Assembly: GCA_023300205.1 (NCBI GenBank) | Contig: JALZVD010000051.1 | Coordinates: forward strand, 1-14,003 | DNA from: Akkermansiaceae bacterium | GTDB taxonomy: Bacteria; Verrucomicrobiota; Verrucomicrobiia; Verrucomicrobiales; Akkermansiaceae | Length of the DNA stretch: 14,003 bases | Direction: 5' to 3' | Shown: positions 1 through 7,939 of the stretch, in pieces | Numbering within the stretch: the stretch's first letter is position 1 | How the letters are laid out: every line of letters begins with the position of its first letter | Notes under the pieces: generated by a model | Databases searched by the model: none | Told to the model about the DNA's origin: nothing | The model's input: only the letters and a program-made list of their open reading frames with translations | Made by a program: the position numbers and the translations under genes

Positions 1-452
1 AAGCCGGCGGCTTTTTTGTCGCCATCCATGTCGATGTGATGGAATGGGATGCCGGCTTTTTCTGCGATGGACTTGCAGGTGTCGCGGTTGCCGATGATGG
101 AGGTGATTTCGATGGGCATTTCTCCTAGCTTGGTGCGCCAGAGGATTTCATTGAGGCAATGGTCTGTCTTGGTGACGAGTACTGCGGTGCGCATTTTGTA
201 GGGTTGCTCGCGGAAGTGCCAGGTGGCGTTGAGCGATTTTCCTAGGGTTTTGAATCCGCTGATGAAGTCGCTAATTTCTACGGAGAGGTTTGTGGTGTCT
301 ATTTCTACGCGGGCTAGAAATTTATCATTTGATGAGTCTGTGAACTGAGAGAATTCGACGAGGTTGCCTGCGTAGTCTGCTACGTAGGATGCAATCTTAG
401 CGACGATTCCGTGCTGGTCTGGGCAGTCAATTTTTAGTATAAGGCCTTTCAT
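1..452 (-). CDS. purU: Formyltetrahydrofolate deformylase, N-terminal part (runs off window)
   Basis: The - strand frame is open from an ATG at 452-450 to the window edge and gives 150 residues. Residues 1-75 look like an ACT domain (MKGLILKIDCPDQHGIVAKI at 1-20), as in PurU. From residue 88 the formyltransferase-like domain begins with a stretch close to the family pattern: TAVLVTKTDHCLNEILWR at 89-106, then MPIEITSIIGN and GIPFHHI (134-140). PurU hydrolyses 10-formyl-THF to THF and formate in the cytosol, balancing one-carbon pools and supplying formate for purine synthesis. Family members are about 280-290 residues, so roughly half is seen and the catalytic residues lie outside. No Shine-Dalgarno sequence precedes the start (upstream on the - strand is CTAACCCC). 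It is transcribed away from the respiratory operon and there is no obvious functional link. Confidence 0.92.
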   Translation of the reverse strand, partial: MKGLILKIDCPDQHGIVAKIASYVADYAGNLVEFSQFTDSSNDKFLARVEIDTTNLSVEISDFISGFKTLGKSLNATWHFREQPYKMRTAVLVTKTDHCLNEILWRTKLGEMPIEITSIIGNRDTCKSIAEKAGIPFHHIDMDGDKKAAG

Positions 453-640
453 GGGGTTAGTAATAGTCAGGAATGGTTTAAGAGCGCCAATACTTTTTTT
501 GATTATGAGTGGAAATGATAGTTGAGCGTGTATGATGAAGTGATGAGCTTTTTATGGTGGAGGGTGTTTGTCTGTCCTGCTCAATATGAGAGTTTTGCAA
601 ATTATTTTTTGTGTTGATGTGAAAAAAATGGAGGGATTGG

Positions 641-695
641 TATTTTCGGGTTGCCAGAAGTGGGGATATTTCCATACTGGCTCTCCCGAGAAATA
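641..695. repeat. Long imperfect inverted repeat (potential hairpin)
   Basis: The outer arm TATTTTCGGG (641-650) pairs with CCCGAGAAATA (685-695) over 10 base pairs with one bulged G at 690. After a small internal loop (TT at 651-652 against TCT at 682-684), GCCAG (653-657) pairs with CTGGC (677-681). The tip 661-674 could add a few pairs including G-U wobbles. No T-run follows directly on either strand, so it is not a standard intrinsic terminator, and it lies upstream of both divergent genes. It may be a structured leader element of actA, a protein-binding site or part of a small RNA; the sequence does not decide this. Confidence 0.6.
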
Positions 696-706
696 ACTCA
701 TAAAAA

Positions 707-728
707 GCTTGTGAAAAATTTCACAAGC
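707..728 (+). promoter_or_regulatory. CRP/FNR-family operator upstream of the act operon
   Basis: Ten-base arms GCTTGTGAAA and TTTCACAAGC form a perfect palindrome around a central AA. Inside it, TGTGA (710-714), six bases, then TCACA (721-725) match the classical CRP consensus exactly. The centre (717.5) is about 45 bases before the actA ATG. A weak -10-like TATACA lies at 730-735 with TTGTGA (709-714) in a -35-like place 15 bases upstream, so a bound protein could occlude this promoter. If instead the site activates from -41.5, the transcript would begin near 759 with an almost leaderless actA. The palindrome is directly visible; which regulator binds and whether it activates or represses is inference. 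Confidence 0.65.
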
Positions 729-762
729 GTATACAAGCACCGCATCAAAGCACTACTAATTC

Positions 763-1506
763 ATGGCTAATTACTTTCCTCGTTGGACAAATATACTACC
801 GCTGAAAATCGCGATCTGCATTGGCGCGCTTGCGCTTGGCGTTGTTACCGCCTTTACTTATTACGCGACGCCTAAGGCTCAGAGAGTTGGGTATATGCCG
901 GATCAGCCGATCCCTTATGATCATGAATTACATGTGACTCAGCTTGGTTTGGATTGTCGTCATTGTCATAGTTTTGTAGAGAAGTCTGGTCATGCTAATA
1001 TTCCTACTGCGAATACGTGTGCTAATTGTCACGTTAAGGGTGGGATTAAGTCTGATAGTGAGAGGTTAGCTCCTTTGTTTGACGCTATTGAAAGCGGCGA
1101 GCCAATCAAGTGGGTGCGTATTCATAAGGCGCCTGATTATGTTTTCTTTGATCACTCTGCTCACCTTGGACGCGGAGTTTCTTGTGTAGAGTGTCATGGG
1201 CAAGTGGATGAGATGCCGGTGGTGTATCATGCTAAGAACTTGAGTATGGGAATGTGTATCGAGTGTCACAGAAATCCTGAAGAGGCACTGCGTCCTTTAG
1301 AGCAGGTGTTCAATCTGAAATATGATGCGGCTGATTACCTTAAGAAGAATGATACAGCTGCTGAACAGGTGGCTAGCTACATTAAGGATAAAGATTTGGA
1401 TTTAGAACTAACCAATAGTGATGATGCGCAGCGAGCAATGGGCTTGATGCTGAAGGATCGCTGGAATGTGCAGCCTAAGGAGAGCTGCTTCACTTGTCAC
1501 AGATAA
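763..1506 (+). CDS. actA: Alternative complex III subunit ActA, pentaheme cytochrome c
   Basis: This 247-residue protein has a short cytoplasmic N-terminus, one membrane helix at about residues 12-33 and a periplasmic domain with five CxxCH heme c motifs: CRHCH (65-69), CANCH (86-90), CVECH (141-145), CIECH (165-169) and CFTCH (242-246). The last motif ends one residue before the stop, so any C-terminal truncation would lose a heme. Additional histidines (H54, H57, H121, H131, H134, H156) are available as distal ligands for bis-His hemes. In ACIII, ActA takes electrons from the ActB Fe-S clusters and passes them to cytochrome c or the oxidase. It is the first gene of the cluster, 37 bases before actB. 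The ATG at 763 directly precedes the anchor helix; no Shine-Dalgarno sequence is visible. Confidence 0.93.
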   Translation: MANYFPRWTNILPLKIAICIGALALGVVTAFTYYATPKAQRVGYMPDQPIPYDHELHVTQLGLDCRHCHSFVEKSGHANIPTANTCANCHVKGGIKSDSERLAPLFDAIESGEPIKWVRIHKAPDYVFFDHSAHLGRGVSCVECHGQVDEMPVVYHAKNLSMGMCIECHRNPEEALRPLEQVFNLKYDAADYLKKNDTAAEQVASYIKDKDLDLELTNSDDAQRAMGLMLKDRWNVQPKESCFTCHR

Positions 1507-1543
1507 TTTTTACTAATCACTTTAATTTAACTTTTCGAAAGAA

Positions 1544-4500
1544 ATGAGCAAACGCAAATGGCATCACCCGGAGGTTCCTGTAGAGGAACGCGGAACTAAG
1601 GTTTGGCGCAGCGCCGGAGAACTAGAGGATACACCTGGTCTACGCCAGTGGGTAGATAAAGAGTTCCCGCGTGCATCTGAGATGATGCGTGATGAAGAAG
1701 ATCAGGAGAATACACGTCGTTCCTTCTTAAAGCTAATGGGGGCATCGACTGCTTTGGCTGGTTTGGGCTTGGCTTCATGTCGCCGTCCTGAGTCATTGAT
1801 CGTTCCGTTTCTTGATTCTGTAGAGTGGACTATACCCGGTAAGGCGACTTACTATGCGACTTCCATGCCGGGGGCAAATGGAGCAGTGCCACTTGTGGCG
1901 GCTACGTTTGAAGGGCGCCCAACAAAGCTTGAGCCAAATAAGCAGAACCCTGGGGCGAATGGTGTGGATTCACATACGCAGGCTTCTATTCTTGGTTTAT
2001 ATGATCCAGCACGTTCACGTTATTTCTTAGAGAATGGTAAGTCAGTGGGTAGAGATGCTGCGGTTGCTAAACTCTATGAGTATACGAAGAGTGGTAAGTT
2101 TGGAGTAATTTTTGGTGAGGATGACTCACTGACAAGATCTGACTTGATTGCTAAGATTAAGGCGAAGCACGCGGGTGCTAAGTTCTACAGTCATGAGGCG
2201 CTTGCGGGTGCTGGTAAGAAGGCTTCTGATGCAGGTGTCTTTGGTAAGCATGCTGCTGTTAAGGCTGATTTTACTAAGGCTGGTAAGATTCTCTCACTTG
2301 ATTGTGATTTCTTGGAGCTTGATAAGCAGGGTGGATTGAAGGCGTTCTATGATCGTCGCCGTCCAGAGGGTGAGGGATACAATGAAGATCCTGCAGCTTA
2401 TCAAAAACAACTCAATCGTCTCTACTGTGTGGAGCCTACTTATTCTGTAACGGGTGGTATGGCTGATCACCGAGCGCCATTGGCTCCGAGCCAGATGGGG
2501 AGATTTATTAGCTTGCTTGCAAGTTTTGCAGGTGTGGGTGCTGCTCCCGCTAGTGCGTTTTCTGATACGAAGACGAAGTGGGCGAAGGCTTGTTTTGATG
2601 ATCTAAAGTCAGGTGAGGGTGTGATTCTTCTCGGTAGTCGTTATGACAAGGAGCTGCATGATGTGGTTTATCTTATCAACCAGGCGATAGGAGCTTATTC
2701 AGCAGGGACTCTGGTAGCTCGTAAGGGTGAGCAGCATGCTGACTTAGGAAGTATTGAAGATTTTGCGAAAGATGCGGGTTCACTTGAGACTGTGATCTTG
2801 ATGACTCCGGCTAACCCAGTGTATGAGAATTCTACGATTGGTGGTAAGTCATTCACTGATTTGGTAGCAGGTAAGAAGTTGATTCACTGGGGTTGCCAGA
2901 TTAATGCTTCAGCGAATGCTGCTGATATTCATATTCCTGCTGCTCATTATCTTGAGAGCTGGGGTGACGGATTCTCTGGTGATAACGGTATCTATACAGT
3001 TATTCAGCCAATGATTCTACCGCTTTATGGTGGGATTCAGGAGTTTGAACTACTTGTTGCGTTATCGGCTAATGAGTTAGAGCTTCATGATTCAGCTGAT
3101 GCGGCAGCGGTTTCACCTGCATATACAGCAGTGAAGAGAGTCTTTGATACTAAGGTTAAAAAAGGAAGTGGTGCTGCTAAGGTAGAGAACTGGAACTCTC
3201 TTTTGAGAACGGGTTTCTATGCTGACTATAAGTATAAGGCAGTATCTGCAGGTCCAGCGCCAAGTGTATCTATTAAGGTAGAGGCTGAGCCCGCGAATGC
3301 GAGCAAGCCAGATATTGTTTTTGCCACTGACTATTCAGTGCTTGATGGGCGATATGTGAACAATGCTTGGCTCCAAGAGGCCCCAGATCCTATTTCTAAG
3401 CTTACTTGGGATAACGCGGTTTATATGTCACCAAAGACGGCTAAAGAACTTGGTCTCTATGATGATGTTGTGGAGCTTGAGAAGGCTGAGAAGGCTTGGT
3501 GGTCAAATCTAGGAATCGCTACAGGGACTGATGTGAAGACTACGCCAGTTTCTGAGGATGGTGAGGGACCTAGTCTTTATGGGCCAATGGTGAAGGTGAA
3601 AGTGGGAGACAAGAGTCTTCAGGCTGTAGTGATTGTGGCGTTTGGAATGGCGGATAATGTTGTTTCAATTCCACTGGGTTATGGTCAAGGTTATGACGAG
3701 CATTGGAAAGATAACTTTAAAGGGGGTACACCAGAGTTTGAGAAGGATCCGCGTAATGTTTCTTCTGTAGGAGTGAATACAGGTTTCAACGGTTACGCTC
3801 TTAGAGGAGGTAGTGATTACTATGCAGCTGGTATTTCTATCGAGAAGGTAGAGGGCAGTCGTTACAAGTTAGCGAGAACTCAGGAACACCATTCTATGTA
3901 TGGACGTGCGCTTGCTCGTGAGATTTCTACTATGCCTACTGATCCTGATGGGTTAGATCATCAGAAAGATTATAAGGAGCAATTGGCTAACGTAAGAAAG
4001 CAGGGTATGGACTCACACATTCCTCAGAATGTTGATCAGTATAAGCCTGTTGGAAACGCGAAAGATAAAGATGGTAATGATATTGACCGTGTCCATCTTT
4101 GGGATAAGTCCCATCAGTGGGCGATGTCTATCGACCTCAGTACTTGTACTGGGTGTAGTGCTTGTCTTGTAGCTTGTCAGGCAGAGAATAATATTCCTGT
4201 CGTAGGTAAAGTGCAAGTGGCAATGGGCCGTGAGATGCACTGGATCAGAATGGATCGTTATTTTGCAGAGACTAGTAAGGAAGATGAGTCTTCGAATCCA
4301 TCCGAAGACTGGGATAAGCCTCTTGAGATGATTCCTAACCCAGTGGCATGTGTGCAGTGTGAGAGCGCTCCATGTGAGACAGTTTGCCCTGTGAATGCAA
4401 CGGTTCACTCAGAAGATGGTTTGAATACAATGGCTTATAACCGTTGTATCGGAACTCGTTACTGTGCGAACAACTGCCCATACAAGGCGAGACGATTTAA

Positions 4501-5059
4501 TTTCTTTGACTATAATAAGCGTAATCCACTTCTTCATAAGAACCTTTATAAGGGGCCATTTGGTAAGAAGCAGGAGGGCGATGCGAAGTCACTTCAGCGT
4601 AACCCGAACGTATCCGTTCGTATGCGTGGTGTGATGGAAAAGTGCACCTACTGTGTGCAGAGACTTCAGTCAGCTAAAATCGATGCTAAGCAGAATGTGA
4701 AGCGCGGTGTGCAGAAATCTGGTAAGCCATCAACAGAATTCAAAGTGGATCACGAGATGCTTATGTCACCAGCGAATAGCGTGACTGTGGCGTGTCAGGA
4801 TGCATGTAGTGCTGGTGCAATCATGTTTGGTAATCTTCTCAATAAGAAGGATAATATTCAGAAGACGAAGGCGATCAGAGACGAGGACAAGGATCTGCCT
4901 GCACACGTGCAAGGTGAATTCGCAAATCCACGGACCTATGATCTTCTAAGCTACCTTGGAACTCGTCCACGAACATCCTACATGGCTCGTGTGAAGAATC
5001 CTAATCCAGCAATGGCTGGCGCGACGAATGTTGGAAGAGCAACGATCAATATGCACTAG
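1544..5059 (+). CDS. actB: Alternative complex III subunit ActB, molybdopterin-oxidoreductase-like/Fe-S fusion
   Basis: At 1171 residues this is a full-length fused ActB. A Tat motif TRRSFLKLMG (57-66) is followed by a hydrophobic stretch and a lipobox LASC ending at C79, suggesting Tat export and lipid anchoring. Residues about 90-800 resemble the molybdopterin oxidoreductase fold but have no N-terminal cysteine cluster, in line with known ACIII structures that carry no Mo cofactor here. Residues about 855-1115 are the ferredoxin-like domain with 15 cysteines: C868/871/874/878, C936/939/944/948, C968/974/978, C1034/1037 and C1084/1088. That number fits three [4Fe-4S] clusters plus one [3Fe-4S], as reported for ACIII. 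ActB relays electrons from the quinol site in ActC to the ActA hemes. The gene sits between actA and actC with gaps of 37 and 41 bases. Confidence 0.95.
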   Translation: MSKRKWHHPEVPVEERGTKVWRSAGELEDTPGLRQWVDKEFPRASEMMRDEEDQENTRRSFLKLMGASTALAGLGLASCRRPESLIVPFLDSVEWTIPGKATYYATSMPGANGAVPLVAATFEGRPTKLEPNKQNPGANGVDSHTQASILGLYDPARSRYFLENGKSVGRDAAVAKLYEYTKSGKFGVIFGEDDSLTRSDLIAKIKAKHAGAKFYSHEALAGAGKKASDAGVFGKHAAVKADFTKAGKILSLDCDFLELDKQGGLKAFYDRRRPEGEGYNEDPAAYQKQLNRLYCVEPTYSVTGGMADHRAPLAPSQMGRFISLLASFAGVGAAPASAFSDTKTKWAKACFDDLKSGEGVILLGSRYDKELHDVVYLINQAIGAYSAGTLVARKGEQHADLGSIEDFAKDAGSLETVILMTPANPVYENSTIGGKSFTDLVAGKKLIHWGCQINASANAADIHIPAAHYLESWGDGFSGDNGIYTVIQPMILPLYGGIQEFELLVALSANELELHDSADAAAVSPAYTAVKRVFDTKVKKGSGAAKVENWNSLLRTGFYADYKYKAVSAGPAPSVSIKVEAEPANASKPDIVFATDYSVLDGRYVNNAWLQEAPDPISKLTWDNAVYMSPKTAKELGLYDDVVELEKAEKAWWSNLGIATGTDVKTTPVSEDGEGPSLYGPMVKVKVGDKSLQAVVIVAFGMADNVVSIPLGYGQGYDEHWKDNFKGGTPEFEKDPRNVSSVGVNTGFNGYALRGGSDYYAAGISIEKVEGSRYKLARTQEHHSMYGRALAREISTMPTDPDGLDHQKDYKEQLANVRKQGMDSHIPQNVDQYKPVGNAKDKDGNDIDRVHLWDKSHQWAMSIDLSTCTGCSACLVACQAENNIPVVGKVQVAMGREMHWIRMDRYFAETSKEDESSNPSEDWDKPLEMIPNPVACVQCESAPCETVCPVNATVHSEDGLNTMAYNRCIGTRYCANNCPYKARRFNFFDYNKRNPLLHKNLYKGPFGKKQEGDAKSLQRNPNVSVRMRGVMEKCTYCVQRLQSAKIDAKQNVKRGVQKSGKPSTEFKVDHEMLMSPANSVTVACQDACSAGAIMFGNLLNKKDNIQKTKAIRDEDKDLPAHVQGEFANPRTYDLLSYLGTRPRTSYMARVKNPNPAMAGATNVGRATINMH

Positions 5060-5062
5060 GTG

Positions 5063-5088
5063 AGAATTTAGAAATTTAGAATTTAGAA
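5063..5088 (+). repeat. Short tandem AT-rich repeat before actC
   Basis: The actB-actC gap contains AGAATTT, AGAAATTT, AGAATTT and AGAA in succession. It occupies most of the 41-base spacer and lies just upstream of the actC ATG. It may have arisen by slippage, or keep the ribosome landing zone unstructured in a genome whose starts lack Shine-Dalgarno sequences. Confidence 0.6.
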
Positions 5089-5100
5089 CATTACAACAAA

Positions 5101-6588
5101 ATGGCAGAAAACGAAAACAAGGCAGAGCAAAATGATGGCAGCATCACTCTTCCCGTATTTGAGCGCGAGAAGCTGATTCTCAATGGACGTTCTTATGCAT
5201 GGATCACCGACCGTATTGCAGGGATTGTGGAGAAACCACAGCCGATGCTTTGGTGGTTGTTATTCATTCCTTCAGCATTGATTGCACTTATTGGTGTGGT
5301 AGGTGGACTTACTTATCTAGTTTCTACTGGTGTGGGTGTGTGGGGAAATACGAACCGCACGATGTGGGGATGGCCGATTGTTAACTTTGTTTTCTGGATT
5401 GGAATTGGTCACGCTGGAACATTGATTTCAGCGATTCTTTTCTTAACGCGACAAAATTGGCGGACCTCTATTAACCGCGCGGCTGAGGCGATGACGATCT
5501 TTGCGGTCTGCTGTGCTGGTATTTTCCCAGCGTTCCACGTTGGACGTGTATGGATGGCATGGTTCTTGGCTCCTATTCCGAATGCGAATGCGATCTGGCA
5601 GAATTTTAAGTCACCACTTCTTTGGGACGTGTTTGCGGTATCTACCTACTTCACGATTTCTTTGATCTTCTGGTATTTAGGAATGGTTCCAGATCTCGCG
5701 ACTATCCGTGACCGAGCTAAGCCTGGTTTACGTAAATTCTTCTACGGTATTTTCTCTCTAGGATGGAGAGGTGGTAACCGCCAGTGGAGTCATTATGAAA
5801 TGGCTTACTTGTTACTTGCGGCACTTTCCACACCACTCGTCCTTTCTGTTCACTCGATCGTTTCATTTGACTTCGCTACATCAACTGTTCCGGGTTGGCA
5901 CACGACGATTTTCCCGCCATACTTCGTGGCTGGTGCTATCTTCGGTGGATTCGCGATGGTGATGACGATTATGATTCCTGCACGTTCTATCTATAACCTG
6001 CACGATATGATCACGATGAAGCACATTGAGAACATGAGTAAGATCATTCTCGCTACAGGAACCATCGTTGGTTACGCCTATCTAATGGAGCTATTCGTGG
6101 CTTACTATTCAGGTGGTAAGTATGAGATGGAGGCGTTCAAGTTGCGTATCACTGGTCCTTACTGGTGGGCATACGTGGTGATGATGTTCTGCAACGTGGT
6201 TGCTCCACAGGCATTCTGGTTCAAGGCATGTCGTGAGAATCTCTGGGTTGTCATGGGTATATGTATGCTGGTTAACATTGGTATGTGGTTCGAGAGATTC
6301 GTGATCATTGTTACTACTCTTCCACGTATGTGGCTTCCTGGTGACTGGAAATATTATGAGGCTTCAGCAGTGGATGTGATGACCTTTGTTGGAACTATCG
6401 GAATGTTCCTCACACTATTCTTACTATTCCTACGTTTCTTACCATGTATCAACATCGCTGAGGTAAAGTGGACACTTCTAGAAAGTGACGCGCACTTTGA
6501 TGATAAGTTGGCACATCCTGATGAGGGTGTGGAAAAAGAGGCGGCATACCAGTATGAGATTGAGAAAAATCGCAGCATGGAGTGCTAA
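5101..6588 (+). CDS. actC: Alternative complex III subunit ActC, NrfD/PsrC-type quinol-binding membrane protein
   Basis: This 495-residue polytopic protein has a soluble N-terminal segment of about 48 residues and then a series of hydrophobic helices, as expected for ActC (about ten spans). Family-typical stretches include [20 protein letters not shown] (101-120), [23 protein letters not shown] (142-155) and [14 protein letters not shown]104, E129, H146 and D176 sit in the conserved polar positions near the quinol site and putative proton path of ACIII. ActC oxidises menaquinol or ubiquinol at the membrane and hands electrons to the adjacent Fe-S domain of ActB. The C-terminus (about 455-495) is hydrophilic and acidic. 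The ATG at 5101 comes 41 bases after the actB stop, and the leader has no Shine-Dalgarno sequence. Confidence 0.94.
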   Translation: MAENENKAEQNDGSITLPVFEREKLILNGRSYAWITDRIAGIVEKPQPMLWWLLFIPSALIALIGVVGGLTYLVSTGVGVWGNTNRTMWGWPIVNFVFWIGIGHAGTLISAILFLTRQNWRTSINRAAEAMTIFAVCCAGIFPAFHVGRVWMAWFLAPIPNANAIWQNFKSPLLWDVFAVSTYFTISLIFWYLGMVPDLATIRDRAKPGLRKFFYGIFSLGWRGGNRQWSHYEMAYLLLAALSTPLVLSVHSIVSFDFATSTVPGWHTTIFPPYFVAGAIFGGFAMVMTIMIPARSIYNLHDMITMKHIENMSKIILATGTIVGYAYLMELFVAYYSGGKYEMEAFKLRITGPYWWAYVVMMFCNVVAPQAFWFKACRENLWVVMGICMLVNIGMWFERFVIIVTTLPRMWLPGDWKYYEASAVDVMTFVGTIGMFLTLFLLFLRFLPCINIAEVKWTLLESDAHFDDKLAHPDEGVEKEAAYQYEIEKNRSMEC

Positions 6589-6636
6589 GCTAAATTCAAC
6601 GAATATTTTAATAACAACTAACCAAATCACAAGACA

Positions 6637-7191
6637 GTGAGCACATCAGTAAAAAGAGTTTACGGTTATCTAGCCGAATTCGAAAGCGCATCAGCCCTCT
6701 ACAAGGGCGCTGAGAAAGTGCGTGATGCCGGATTCAAAAAGTGGGACTGCTATTCACCGTATCCGATCCACGGGCTGGACGATGCGATGGGGCTAAGGCG
6801 TTCTATCTTGCCTTACTTTGTATTTTTCGGTGGATCTACTGGTCTGCTTACAGGGTTCAGTCTGGCATATATCACACAGGTAATGATTTACCCAACAGTG
6901 GTGCAGGCTAAGCCGGCTAACATCTTTACTACATCGGCATTCTTCCCGATTATGTTTGAGCTTACGATTCTATTCTCAGGATTTACGGTTCTGTTCTGTC
7001 TACTAGGTCTTATGGGTCTACCTAGATTGAACCATCCGTTATTTGCAAGCCGTCAGTTTCACCGTTCTACTGATGATGGTTTTTTCATCGCAGTGGAAGC
7101 AAGAGATCCCAACTTTTCTCCAGAAGATACAAAGGCTCTGCTTGAAGAGGCAGGGGGAACAAACATCGAACTCGTCGAAGAAGAGGACTAA
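6637..7191 (+). CDS. actD: Alternative complex III subunit ActD (DUF3341)
   Basis: The protein has 184 residues with the DUF3341 layout: a soluble N-terminal domain beginning RVYGYLAEFESASAL (7-21) and containing the family signature KWDCYSPYPIHGLDDAMGL (35-53), then two membrane helices at about 60-86 and 107-128, and an acidic C-terminal tail ending EEED. ActD is a structural membrane subunit of ACIII with no known cofactor. A GTG start at 6637 is used, the only non-ATG start in this operon; no in-frame ATG near it would preserve the conserved N-terminal strand. The gene lies between actC and actE in the standard order. Confidence 0.92.
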   Translation: MSTSVKRVYGYLAEFESASALYKGAEKVRDAGFKKWDCYSPYPIHGLDDAMGLRRSILPYFVFFGGSTGLLTGFSLAYITQVMIYPTVVQAKPANIFTTSAFFPIMFELTILFSGFTVLFCLLGLMGLPRLNHPLFASRQFHRSTDDGFFIAVEARDPNFSPEDTKALLEEAGGTNIELVEEED

Positions 7192-7220
7192 CTTTTTATA
7201 CTAGATAAGATACCACTATC

Positions 7221-7892
7221 ATGCGCTACTTTTTTCTCATATACGCACTCATCATTGTTTTCGTCGTCAGCACGTTCGGATTCAGAGGTGATAAATTCAA
7301 GAAGCCACCTATCCGTATTTTCCCAGATATGGATGAGCAGGACTTCGTAAAAGCTCAAAAACCATCCGACTTCTTCAAGAGTGGTGTGGCTGCACAGCAG
7401 CCAGTTCCTGGGACTGTTCCTATGGGGCATAGTAAAGAGGTGACTGCTGAGTCTGAGCTACGTGGATATGGTAATAAAGAAACTTACCTTCATACTGGTA
7501 GATTGAACGAGATAAACTATGGTAAGGGTTTTCCTGCTGAGTTAGAGCTTGATCAACCTGAAAATGTTACTGCGCTTCTTACACGTGGGCATGAGGTCTT
7601 TGGCTTCAAGTGTGCCATCTGTCATGGAGCTTCAGGTAATGGTGAGGGGACAGTGAAGGCGAACGGTTTTGTAGCAGCTATTAGTAATTTACGTGAGACT
7701 AAGCTAGTGGAAGGTAACATTTATGACGTGGTCGTGAATGGTAGAGGTAACATGGGTCAGATGGGATCTGATCTTCCGCTCTATGACCGCTGGGCAGTGG
7801 TAGCTTATGTAAAGGCAATCCAGGCTAGCGCTAAGGCAGACTACACGAATCCGAAAATCAAAGAGATCTTTGATGCTGGAAGCAAGAAGTAA
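7221..7892 (+). CDS. actE: Alternative complex III subunit ActE, monoheme cytochrome c
   Basis: This 223-residue protein has an N-terminal hydrophobic segment at about 3-20, the ACIII-typical stretch RGDKFKKPPIRIFPDMDEQ (22-40), and a C-terminal cytochrome c domain with one heme motif CAICH (131-135). Methionines in the segment GRGNMGQMGSDLP (after residue 170) are candidates for the distal heme ligand. ActE is the monoheme cytochrome of ACIII and probably the exit point for electrons. I see no lipobox cysteine: the position before RGD is phenylalanine (FGFRGD), so the hydrophobic segment probably stays as a membrane anchor. The gap from actD is 29 bases. Confidence 0.92.
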   Translation: MRYFFLIYALIIVFVVSTFGFRGDKFKKPPIRIFPDMDEQDFVKAQKPSDFFKSGVAAQQPVPGTVPMGHSKEVTAESELRGYGNKETYLHTGRLNEINYGKGFPAELELDQPENVTALLTRGHEVFGFKCAICHGASGNGEGTVKANGFVAAISNLRETKLVEGNIYDVVVNGRGNMGQMGSDLPLYDRWAVVAYVKAIQASAKADYTNPKIKEIFDAGSKK

Positions 7893-7939
7893 GACAATTT
7901 TAATCAATCAATTAACACACAATTTAATCTAACAGTCCC

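Larger units (their letters stand above)
453..762. other. Divergent intergenic region between purU and actA
   Basis: These 310 bases separate two divergent genes and should hold the promoters of both. They are AT-rich with several A and T runs. The actA-proximal half holds a long imperfect inverted repeat (641-695) and a CRP-type palindrome (707-728), listed separately. A single TGTGA half-site lies at 618-622. I see no convincing small gene: the only short open frames are on the - strand and encode low-complexity, polar peptides without domain features. The half nearest purU (453-640) shows no clear structure and no sigma-70-like promoter that I would call with confidence. Confidence 0.7.

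Noticed and set aside
478..740. Two short overlapping - strand open frames (478-675 and 552-740) in the purU-actA intergenic region
   Set aside because: The peptides are polar and low-complexity with no domain, signal or heme motif, and they overlap the inverted repeat and operator; they look like chance frames in AT-rich DNA.
4013..4408. 131-codon open frame on the - strand inside actB
   Set aside because: It lies antisense to the conserved Fe-S domain, whose sequence constraint explains the open frame; the product has no recognisable features.
1544..5059. Reading actB as a catalytic molybdenum enzyme such as a formate dehydrogenase or polysulfide reductase
   Set aside because: There is no N-terminal Fe-S cysteine motif, and the Fe-S fusion plus the actA-F gene order identify it as ActB, whose Mo-type domain has no cofactor in known structures.
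7188..7430. 80-codon - strand frame over the actD-actE junction
   Set aside because: It is antisense to the start of actE and has no initiation signal or family features.
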